Assembly: GCF_000939975.1 (NCBI RefSeq)
Contig: NZ_LK391969.1
Span: 1,499,412 to 1,563,411 of the forward strand
Source of the DNA: Pseudomonas saudimassiliensis
Lineage (GTDB): Bacteria > Pseudomonadota > Gammaproteobacteria > Pseudomonadales > Pseudomonadaceae
Length of the DNA stretch: 64,000 nucleotides
Direction of reading: 5' to 3'
Shown here: positions 45,617-54,100 of the stretch, piece by piece
Layout: each line of letters starts with the position of its first letter
How positions within the stretch are numbered: the first letter of the stretch is position 1
The notes under the pieces: model-generated
Seen by the model: the letters and a program-made list of their open reading frames with translations, nothing else
Told to the model about the DNA's origin: nothing
Databases searched by the model: none
Made by a program: the position numbers and the translations under genes

Positions 45617-47128
45617 ATGTCGATTTTAATACGCAATGCCACCATTCTCGCCATGGACAGCACCCATGGCTCCACACCCTTTACGGGCGATCTGTTGATC
45701 GAAGGCGACAGTATCCGCGAGGTGGGCGATCACCTGCTCGCCCCGCCGGACGCGACCGTGATCGACGGCACCGGCAAGCTCGTCATGCCGGGGCTCATCA
45801 ACAGTCACCTGCACTCTGGTGAGGCATTGTTCAAAGGGCGCTACGACAACCTGCCGCTGGAGCTCTGGATGCTGTATTCCTACCCTGTACTGGGTACCAG
45901 CAGTGTCGACGAGCGTATTATCTATCTGCGCAGCATGCTGGTCGCCATCGAGGCGCTTAAAACCGGCACTACCTGCATTACCGATGACCTGTTCGAATCG
46001 CCGGCCCAAACCCTGGGTCAGCTCAACGCAGCGGTAGAGGCCTACGACGACATCGGCATCCGTGCCACCGTGTCAGGCCACATGATCGACAAACCCTATC
46101 TGGATACCATCCCGTTCTCTCGGGAGTTTCTGCCGGCGTCGTGCCAAGCGCAGCTCGATAATATGGCGCCGCCATCGGCTGACGAATTCGTCGATTTTGC
46201 CAAGGCGGCCTATCAGGAGTTTCACGGCCGGTCCGGACGCATCCGCTTCATGGTGGCGCCCTCTGCTCCCCAGCGTTGCTCCGACACCCTGCTCCAGGCG
46301 GCCGATGAACTGGCGCGGCAGTGGCAGGTTCCCTTCCACACCCATATTGTTGAAACCAAGGTCCAGGGTTGCACCGGTCCGGCGTTGTACGGCAAGACGC
46401 TGGTGCAGCACATGTATGATCTTGGCATTCTCCATTCGGGCGTGACCATCGCTCATTCCGTCTGGGTTACCGATCGGGATATAGAACTGATGGGCAACGC
46501 TGGCGTTTCCGTGGTGCACAATGTGATATCCAACCAGAAACTCGGCGCCGGCATTGCCCCAGTGCGCAAGCTGCTGGATGCGGGTGTCAATCTGGCCCTG
46601 GGTACTGACGGCATCTGCTCCAATGACAGTGCCAGGATGTTCGACGTCATGAAGGCCGCCGGGTTGCTGCACAATGTCTCCACCCCAAACTACGAACGCT
46701 GGCTCAACGCAAGTGAGGTCATCCACGCCGCCACCGTCGGCGGGGCCCGGAGTGCGTTGATTGATAACATCACGGGTTCACTGGAAGTCGGCAAGCGCGC
46801 CGATCTGCTGATACTGGATATGCAGAGTGTCAACTTCATGCCGCTCAATGATATTCGCAACCATCTGGTCTACTGTGAAAACGGCTCGTCCATCGAAAAG
46901 GTCATCGTTAACGGCGAGATCGTGGTGGATAACGGCAAACTGACTCGAATCGACGAGGCGGCCATTCTCGCCGAACTGCGTGCCCTGATGCCGGCCTTCT
47001 TGGCATACCACACTACCGTCGAACAGGAAAATGCCGCCCTGGCGGAAGGCATTGCCGCCATTCATCGGCACTGCAACCAGATGGATATCGGTATCCACCG
47101 GCTGGGTACTGATACCGCCTGGAACTGA
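45617..47128 (+). CDS. metal-dependent amidohydrolase / deaminase (TrzA/SsnA-like)
   Basis: A 503-residue member of the amidohydrolase superfamily. Metal ligands are seen in NSHLHSGEALFKG, HTHIVETKVQGC and IAHSVWVTD, and the catalytic Asp in LGTDGICSND. The overall layout matches the deaminase and dechlorinase group that includes TrzA, AtzB, SsnA and guanine or 8-oxoguanine deaminases; substrates in that group are amino-substituted rings. The ATG at 45617 has AGGAG eight bases before it. Operon context suggests it acts on the imported compound or on the product of the next enzyme. Confidence 0.88.
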   Translation: MSILIRNATILAMDSTHGSTPFTGDLLIEGDSIREVGDHLLAPPDATVIDGTGKLVMPGLINSHLHSGEALFKGRYDNLPLELWMLYSYPVLGTSSVDERIIYLRSMLVAIEALKTGTTCITDDLFESPAQTLGQLNAAVEAYDDIGIRATVSGHMIDKPYLDTIPFSREFLPASCQAQLDNMAPPSADEFVDFAKAAYQEFHGRSGRIRFMVAPSAPQRCSDTLLQAADELARQWQVPFHTHIVETKVQGCTGPALYGKTLVQHMYDLGILHSGVTIAHSVWVTDRDIELMGNAGVSVVHNVISNQKLGAGIAPVRKLLDAGVNLALGTDGICSNDSARMFDVMKAAGLLHNVSTPNYERWLNASEVIHAATVGGARSALIDNITGSLEVGKRADLLILDMQSVNFMPLNDIRNHLVYCENGSSIEKVIVNGEIVVDNGKLTRIDEAAILAELRALMPAFLAYHTTVEQENAALAEGIAAIHRHCNQMDIGIHRLGTDTAWN

Positions 47129-47179
47129 TCAACCGGTAATTTTGCCCGCGCGTACCGCGCGGGGCAGCAGGGAGACGCC

Positions 47180-48403
47180 ATGCAACACACCATCAACGCC
47201 ATCATCAATGCCCGGCTGCCCGGCCGGGAGGGTCTGTTTCATATCCCCATCAGCCAGGGCTGTTTTGGCCAGATCCAGCCGCAGCAGGCCAGCTGCGACG
47301 CCGGGCCGGCGGACCTGGACGCCCGCGGCAATCTCGTCAGCCCACCTTTTGTCGAGCCTCACATTCACCTTGACGCTGCGTTTACCGCGGGCGAGCCACG
47401 CTGGAACCAGAGCGGCACCCTGTTTGAGGGTATCGAGTGCTGGGCTGATCGCAAACCGCTGCTAAGCCGAGAGGATGTAATAGGTCGCGCGGAACGAGCC
47501 CTGCACCTCTTTGCCGACAACGGCATTCAGCATGTGCGGACCCATGTGGACGTCACCGACCCCTCGCTCACCGCGCTAAACGCCATGCTGGAGGTACGCG
47601 AGCGCGTGGCGGAGCTGGTCGATCTGCAGATAGTCGCCTTTCCCCAGGAGGGCATCTGTTCTTTCCCGCATGGGCACGAGCTGATGGAAGAGGCGATACG
47701 GCTGGGAGCCGATGTGGTCGGCGGTATCCCCCACTTCGAATACACCAGAGACGACGGTGTCGCCTCGGTACGCTGGTTGATGGAACTGGCGCACAAACAT
47801 GACCTGCTGGTGGATGTGCATTGCGACGAGATCGATGACCCGCAATCGCGCTTTCTGGAAGTACTGGCGGCGGAGGCGCTGCGCCTGGACTACGGCGCCA
47901 GGGTAACGGCCAGCCACACCTGCGCGATGGGCTCCTACAATGACGCCTACTGCAGCCGGCTATTTCGCCTGCTGACCCGCTCCGGCCTGCGCTTCCTGTC
48001 CATGCCTACCGAAAGCCTGCATCTGCAGGGCCGCTTCGATAGCTATCCCAAGCGTCGCGGCCTGACGCGCGTACCGGAGCTTCTCGAAGCCGGCCTCAAG
48101 GTGGCCTTCGGTCAGGACTCCATCCGCGATCCCTGGTATCCGCTGGGCAACGGCAACATGCTGCGCACCCTGGATGTCGGTCTGCACGCCTGCCATATGC
48201 TTGGCATGGATTGGATAGACAGCTGCCTCGAATTGATCACTTCCAACGGGGCGGCCGCACTGAATCTGCAGAATTACGGCATCGAGCCAGGTCTACCGGC
48301 CAGATGCATAGTGCTCCACGGCAGCTCCCCCTACGAGGTCCTGCTGGAACAGAAGCCGGTGCTGGCCTCCATTCGTGACGGCAGGGTACTGGTGTCCAGA
48401 TAG
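47180..48403 (+). CDS. CodA-like cytosine deaminase family enzyme with altered substrate loop
   Basis: A 407-residue amidohydrolase very like E. coli cytosine deaminase. It keeps PHIHLD (metal His), the FPQEG glutamine loop, VDVHCDEIDD (metal His and catalytic Glu), the TASH histidine and the metal Asp of FGQDSIRDPWYPLGN. Where E. coli has GHDDVFDPW, this protein has GQDSIRDPW: His to Gln, the second Asp to Ser and Phe to Arg, next to the metal Asp. Those positions face the substrate, so cytosine may not be the natural one. For that reason no codA symbol is given. GGGAG lies before the ATG. Confidence 0.88.
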   Translation: MQHTINAIINARLPGREGLFHIPISQGCFGQIQPQQASCDAGPADLDARGNLVSPPFVEPHIHLDAAFTAGEPRWNQSGTLFEGIECWADRKPLLSREDVIGRAERALHLFADNGIQHVRTHVDVTDPSLTALNAMLEVRERVAELVDLQIVAFPQEGICSFPHGHELMEEAIRLGADVVGGIPHFEYTRDDGVASVRWLMELAHKHDLLVDVHCDEIDDPQSRFLEVLAAEALRLDYGARVTASHTCAMGSYNDAYCSRLFRLLTRSGLRFLSMPTESLHLQGRFDSYPKRRGLTRVPELLEAGLKVAFGQDSIRDPWYPLGNGNMLRTLDVGLHACHMLGMDWIDSCLELITSNGAAALNLQNYGIEPGLPARCIVLHGSSPYEVLLEQKPVLASIRDGRVLVSR

Positions 48404-48655
48404 CGCGCTAAAGGGGTGGGCATGTACCCCTCATGCAACCGGGTCGTGCGGGGGGATTCCCGCCTTCGCACGAATGATAACCTGGCGCGTCCAGGCGCGA
48501 CTGTCTGGGCGCTGCTGTCGGTATCGTCGTCAGTCTCGATTTGCACCCGGCTACGCCCGAGGTGCTTCCGCTGTTGGTGACCACACCGGTAGCCCGGTGA
48601 TCATGGAGCGCCCATCCTCGACACGCTTAGACCACACTGGCAGGGCACCATAGAA
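48404..48655. other. non-coding gap after the deaminase gene
   Basis: The first bases hold a small stem AGGGGT/ACCCCT at 48412-48431 without a T run, a weak terminator for the operon. No coding frame with a recognisable domain or ribosome binding site was seen in the rest. Confidence 0.45.
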
Positions 48656-48689
48656 AAAGCCCCGACCAGATCACTCAGGCCGGGGCTTT
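48656..48689 (-). terminator. rho-independent terminator of the tps-sapC operon
   Basis: AAAGCCCCG and CGGGGCTTT pair across a stem with one internal mismatch around AGATCACTCA. On the minus strand the stem is followed by TTTTT, and it lies 44 bases past the SapC-family stop. It may also end transcripts from the left. Confidence 0.75.
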
Positions 48690-48732
48690 GCCGCGGTATT
48701 ACCAGGAGCAGAAGGACATTACCTTCCCAGCA

Positions 48733-49482
48733 TCAGTGCTTCACCGGCTCCGCAACGTCGGCGGGCTTGTTTTTCAGGTAATTTTCGAACAGCTGGTTGG
48801 CGTTGCCCAGGGACATCAGGTGGGCGTAGATCCAGCCCAAAAAGCCGCTCTTGTGCAGGCTCAGGACCTGTTCATCGGTCAGCTCAGCGAAGCGAGCCTC
48901 GTCCACCGCATGGAAGTCGCGCATGATAAAGCTCTCGCCGCTGGGGTGAGTCAGCTGGAGGGTGCGGGGGGTGAGCAGTTGCAGCTCGTTCAGCGCCTTG
49001 ACCAGCTCTCGGGTGCGCTCCATTTCAACGGTGAAGTTCTGCAGGAACTGGATCATCTCGTCCAGATAGGCGGAGTTTTCGCCGTCTGCGGTGAACAGCT
49101 CACGGCCTTCTTCCTCATTCCAGCCGCTGTAGGCGGCGTCGAAGCAGACGGTGAAATTATCAGCGTCGTCCTGTGCCAGGACGAAGGGGTAACGCCGTAC
49201 GAACGCGGGGATATAGGTGTTTGCCTGCCACTTGTAGGACTCGTCCAGGTAACTGTTCTGCCCTTCTTTGAGCCCCAGCAGCGCGATCGGCATCAGTTGA
49301 TCGTCCTGCCCGATGAACACGATCGGGTAGTGCCGTGCGGCCTGAAAGAATTCCAGGCCTGCCAGCGGCACCAGGTGGGTCTCTGCGGCAAAGGCGCAAT
49401 CCTCCGCAAGCCTGACCTTGAGGACCTTGTGCGCATCGCGATTGAGAGCTTTGATTTCCTTGTAAAGCAACATAGTTGTCAT
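48733..49482 (-). CDS. SapC family protein
   Basis: A 249-residue protein with no obvious signal peptide. It matches the SapC Pfam family: ETHLVPLAGLEFFQAARHYP and PIALLGLKEGQNSYLDESYK near the N-terminus, then IPAFVRRYPFVLA and CFDAAYSGWNEEEGRELF. The family was named from a Campylobacter surface-layer gene; its real function is not known. It follows tpsB by 24 bp on the same strand and precedes a terminator, so it is very probably the last gene of the two-partner secretion operon. Confidence 0.88.
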   Translation of the reverse strand: MTTMLLYKEIKALNRDAHKVLKVRLAEDCAFAAETHLVPLAGLEFFQAARHYPIVFIGQDDQLMPIALLGLKEGQNSYLDESYKWQANTYIPAFVRRYPFVLAQDDADNFTVCFDAAYSGWNEEEGRELFTADGENSAYLDEMIQFLQNFTVEMERTRELVKALNELQLLTPRTLQLTHPSGESFIMRDFHAVDEARFAELTDEQVLSLHKSGFLGWIYAHLMSLGNANQLFENYLKNKPADVAEPVKH

Positions 49483-49506
49483 GCCTGACCTACTCCATTT
49501 GTACGG

Positions 49507-51147
49507 TTAACGAATTACCAATTGCGCCAATACCTGACCGCTATCCTGGTCAGGTGTCACGTCTTCCAAGGTATTGGCTGCGACCACGCTCAGACTCACG
49601 CGCCGCGTCCAGTTGAAATTGAGCCCTATGCCTGCGCTCTGCAGGTCCACATCCGCCGTGCCGAGCTCCATGGCCTTACCGTAATCGAGGAAGATGAACG
49701 GCTGGAACATGTCGTTGATGCGCCAGTAGGCTTCCAGATTGAGCGTTACCCCCTGCGGCGAGGCAATCACGCCGGAGTCATACCCGCGCACGCTGCTGAT
49801 ACCGCCGAACTGGTACTGCAGGCTGGACGGCAGACTCTCGCTCTTGGTCGCGTACTGCCAGGAGAGCCGGCCAACCACTTCGTAATCGGTCTTTATGGCG
49901 CGGCTGAGATAGCCCATGCCGTTGAGCAGCTGGTAGTTGCCACTCTCGCCGTTGATCGCGTTGTCCGTGGACGCCTGCCGGACGCGCTGCTCGTATCGAC
50001 CATACCAGGGCGCTGCGCGGTATTCGAATTGACCCTTGAGGATCACTTCGTCGATATCCACCTCACTCAGCTGCAGGCCTTCGATGGTGGATTCCGAGTT
50101 CTGGTGGCTGTAGCCGATGCCCCCGAGCAGCATCCAGTTGTTGTCTATCCACCAGGGCTGATCGTAGCCCACCCCGTAGGTGGTGGATTCACCCTCGATG
50201 TTGAGCGCCGCAAAGGGGCCGCGCTCAATGCTCATGGTATTGGTGCCCACTTCCGCGAACATCACGCCGTTGTGCCGATTGACCGGGCGGCTGTAGCGCA
50301 GGCTGCCGTATTCGGTGCCCTCGGTGGCAACGATGACCGCATTGAGCGCGTCAGCTACCCCGGTCGGCGAGAACCAGGTCAGACTGCCGCCGTACTGTTC
50401 GCGCCCCGTACCCTCGCTGCCGTAGTTGTTGGCAAACAGCGACCATTGCAAACGATCAGGCTCGAAGGCATGCAGATTGACCCGCGTGGTACCGAAGCGC
50501 TGACCGGGCGCCAGACTGGCGCTGACCTGGGGTCCCGGTGAGGTGCCGTTGAAACGCTCAATAGCCGCCATCAGTGCCGGGCTGTCCAGCGTCTCGCCGG
50601 GAGTTATCCGGATACGCTTGTGATAGAAGGCCTCGTCCACATGCCGGGGGGCATCTTCCCAGCCGAATCCATCCACCTTGGCCTCGACCAGCACGACGCT
50701 GAGCACGCCATTGTCGACGCTCTGCGGCGGGACAACGGCGCGGGCGGTCAGTTGCCCGGCTTCCTCGTACAAGGCGTTGAGCTTGCGCAGCAGTTCGTTG
50801 ATGTCGGCGAAGCTGATGGGCTTGCCGACATAGTCGGCGGCCATCGCCTGCAGGGTCGACGCCTCGATAAAGACCGACGGGTTGAAATGGATGCCCTGGA
50901 GGACAAAGCGTTCACCGGATGACGGCAATTGCTGGGCCTCCGGCGCCTCGCCCTGTAGCGCCGGTATCTCCAGACGCCTGGCCCGCTCTTCCACTTCCTG
51001 CTGGCGCAGAATCCGTTCCTGTTGTTCGCGCTGCAGGCCGGGATCGAACTGCGCCGGCAGATCCGGTACCGACGGTACCACCTGCGCCTGCGCCTGGACT
51101 GCCAGCAGCAGTCCCGCCGCGCCGACACCACTCAAGCGCATTGCCAT
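49507..51147 (-). CDS. TpsB/ShlB-FhaC-HecB family two-partner secretion transporter
   Basis: A 546-residue outer-membrane protein. A signal peptide ends QAQA; a proline/Gln-rich helix region (LQREQQERILRQQEVEERAR) follows, matching the plug helix. Next come POTRA domains from FVLQGIHFNPSVF and a 16-strand barrel. The loop-6 signature VRGYDSG is intact near residue 430, and the last strand ends AQLVIR. It exports the giant protein encoded just upstream. Its ATG at 51147 shares its A with the tpsA stop (TGATG), so translation is coupled. Confidence 0.93.
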   Translation of the reverse strand: MAMRLSGVGAAGLLLAVQAQAQVVPSVPDLPAQFDPGLQREQQERILRQQEVEERARRLEIPALQGEAPEAQQLPSSGERFVLQGIHFNPSVFIEASTLQAMAADYVGKPISFADINELLRKLNALYEEAGQLTARAVVPPQSVDNGVLSVVLVEAKVDGFGWEDAPRHVDEAFYHKRIRITPGETLDSPALMAAIERFNGTSPGPQVSASLAPGQRFGTTRVNLHAFEPDRLQWSLFANNYGSEGTGREQYGGSLTWFSPTGVADALNAVIVATEGTEYGSLRYSRPVNRHNGVMFAEVGTNTMSIERGPFAALNIEGESTTYGVGYDQPWWIDNNWMLLGGIGYSHQNSESTIEGLQLSEVDIDEVILKGQFEYRAAPWYGRYEQRVRQASTDNAINGESGNYQLLNGMGYLSRAIKTDYEVVGRLSWQYATKSESLPSSLQYQFGGISSVRGYDSGVIASPQGVTLNLEAYWRINDMFQPFIFLDYGKAMELGTADVDLQSAGIGLNFNWTRRVSLSVVAANTLEDVTPDQDSGQVLAQLVIR

Positions 51148-54100
51148 CAGAATACCCACTGTGTTACCTCATCACTGGTTGCTGGCTGCTCGGGCAGGTC
51201 CAGGTTCATACGTTGATCGGCACGTGCCGGATAGCGGAACAGCGGCAGGTCATCCGGTGCCCGGCGCAGGGCAGCCGCATTGAGCAGCGACCCCAAGCGT
51301 GTCAGCGAGAACCCGGTGGACAGCAGCTGCTCGGCATAGCGGGCACCGGTCATGTCCTGGTACTCGATACCGCCGGGTGCTTCGTGCTCCTCCATGTAGT
51401 TCGGCACCAGCACCAGATGCGTGGATGCGCGGTGCAGCACATAGGCGTTGGTGGTGCTGGTCACACCGTTCTGCTGGAAGCTGAAGGCGCGGTCGAGCTC
51501 ATACAGCTGGATGTCAGCGTCGCTCTGGTACGCCGGGCTGCCATTATCCATGCGGATAACGGCCTGGCCGGTCTGCAGCGACATGCGATCCACGCCCTGC
51601 GCATCCTGAATGTCGAGCTGATCACCGGTCATGCTCAGCTGACTGTCAGACACGTGGAACTGCGAAACCACGATGTGCGCTGCGTCAAACTCGCTCATCA
51701 GGCGGTCGGCAAACTGCTGGCCGCTGCCGGCGATGCGCAGGTTGAAGCTCCCCGGACCGGTATGGCGACCGTGGAATACGATGTCCTGGCCATGCAGATC
51801 AGCCCACTGATCGATCCGGGCGTCGGCAAGGCTGATGCCCTTGCCTGCCCACAGAGTCAGCCAGGGGGCCTGCGCCTGATCAAGCACTATGCTTCCGTTG
51901 CCTGCCACGCCGTTTCGCCAGCCGGCATTGAGCGCGGCTCCCTGATCGGCCCGAAGCACGCCGCCGCGGGTGTCCAGAAGACTGTCGAGCAGAGCCTGAC
52001 CCTGGGTCAGCAACTGATCAAACTGGATGTCCTCTTCTGCCTGCCAGTTCTGGTCACCCAGACTCTGGCTGCTGCCGACGCGAATGCCGCCGGTGGCCAG
52101 CAGCTCGATGACTTGGCTGCTCATCAGCTGACCCAGACGCAGGTCATGGCCGTTGGCACGGATGACGCCATTGGCAGCGGTAATTGTCGGCACATCCATG
52201 TTGCCGCCTGCCTCAAGCACCACATCCCCGCGCAGCGGCTGACCGTCATACCTGCCATGGGACAGGATGCCCGTGCCCATGGACAGGTTATCGGCCGCGG
52301 AGAACTGAACATTACCGCCCGCCTCAACACCTTGCTCAAGCTCAACCGACCCACCGGACACTACCCGAACATGACGTCCGGCGATGATGTTCTCGCTGGT
52401 GATGTCACCCCCGGTGATAAAGGTCAGATCACGCCCCGCCTGGGCAAGACCCGTGACGTTCAGCGCCCCGCCGATGTCCAGGCTCAGGTCGCGGCCGGCG
52501 CGCAGCGAAGGCGCCCCGTCAGCGTCGACATTGACAACACCCAGGTTGCCGGTAGCGGTAATGCGGATGTCCCGCTCGGCATCCACCTTCAGCGCACTGA
52601 TGTTGCCGTGACCCTGCTGGGCATCACCGACTGCGTTCAGCTCAACATCACCCTGCAGGCTCTGTGCACGACCGAAGTGCAGGTTACGCCCGATCATGCG
52701 CAGTAGCCCCTGGGCCTCGGCGTTGCCGCCCCGCACATCGCCATCGGCGTGTACCAGGATATTCGCGCCCGACGTCAGGTGCGCCGGCGCCAGTACATTC
52801 GGCGTGGCCGGGTCGGCCAGCGGGCCGAACGCAATGTTGGCCAGGGAGCCTGCCTGGGTGGTCAGTGTCAGATCACCGCCACTGGTGCCGGTGCCGATCA
52901 GCAGGTCATCAGCCGTGGTGTGAACCGACAGCGTAGTGGCCGCACTGACATTGCCCAGCTGTGCGCCACCGGCGGTGACGTCAATGGACTGGCTGTCACT
53001 GTGCAGCTCATCGACCGCGAGCGACCGCGCGACATTCAGCAGTACGTCACCTCCGGTACTCTGCAGGCGACCCAGCTCGGCACTGCCCACATCGAAATGA
53101 ACCTGTCCATCTACCAGGGCGCTATCGCCGCTCCAGTCGCCGAGACCGGTGACTGTCAGACTGTCGCCGATGGTCAGCTCGCCGTAGTGCAGGCGGGTAC
53201 CGGCGGCGCCGGTGTGCTGCAGCGTGGCAGCGCCACCCACGTTCGCCGTCAGCAGGTTCAGCGCACCGGAGACCTGCAGCCCGAGGCTGCCGACCAGGTC
53301 CAGCTTGCCGATGTGCGAGGCACTGCCGACATCGAACAGGGCGCTCGCGGCGCTCAGCGCGTTCAGGCGCAGGTCACCGCTGACAACGGCATCGACATCA
53401 CCGCTGATCACCGCGGTATCAATCTGCGCCTGCCCCGCAGTCAGGTACCAGTCGCCCGCCGCCTGTACATCACCCGCCGTGACCGTGCCCTGCTCGGCCT
53501 GCCAATTCTGGCTGCCCGCGCTCAGGCTCTGGTCGACGCTGAGATCGCCAGCCGCGCGCAGCATAATGTCACCTGTACTGCTGAGCTGCCCCAATGTCAG
53601 GTCGTGGCCCGACGCGGTGATGGCACCATTGCCGGCAGTGATGAGCGGCAGGGTAATATCGCCGCTGGCACTCAGCGTCACGTCGCCATTGATCGCTGCG
53701 TTGTCAAACAGGCCGCTGGACTCAATGCCCGTGCCCATGGTGATGCCGCCGCGCACCGACGTAATGGTGACTTCGCCACCTGCGGTTACCCCATCGGTAA
53801 CCTTTACTGCGCCATCGGAGTGCAGCAGCGCACTGCGACCGGCGATGACGGCGTCGAGATGGCTTGTGCCGCCCGCCTGGAAGTTGACGTTGCGCGCGGC
53901 CTCGGCAGCGCCAGTGACGTTCAGGTTGCCCGCAACAATGGCATCAAGGTCACGGCCCGCGCGCAGTGAGGACGCGCCATCGACATTGACCACATCCAGG
54001 TTACCGGTAGCATGGACGACAACGTCGTTCCCGGCATGCACCTTGAACGCATTGAGGTTGCCATGCCCCTGCGCTGCAGCACCCTGGCTGTGCAGCAGCA

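Noticed and set aside
41003-49500. Genomic island at tRNA-Arg
   Set aside because: No integrase, no repeat of the tRNA 3' end and no obvious change of base composition was seen. The operon is compact and fits nitrogen control, so an island is not supported.
51147-51159. GTG start for tpsB at 51159
   Set aside because: It adds four residues and lies inside the tpsA end; the TGATG overlap with the ATG at 51147 is a more natural start.
51147-51500. Contact-dependent inhibition toxin at the TpsA C-terminus
   Set aside because: No VENN-type boundary, no toxin-like domain, and no small immunity gene follows; tpsB starts directly.
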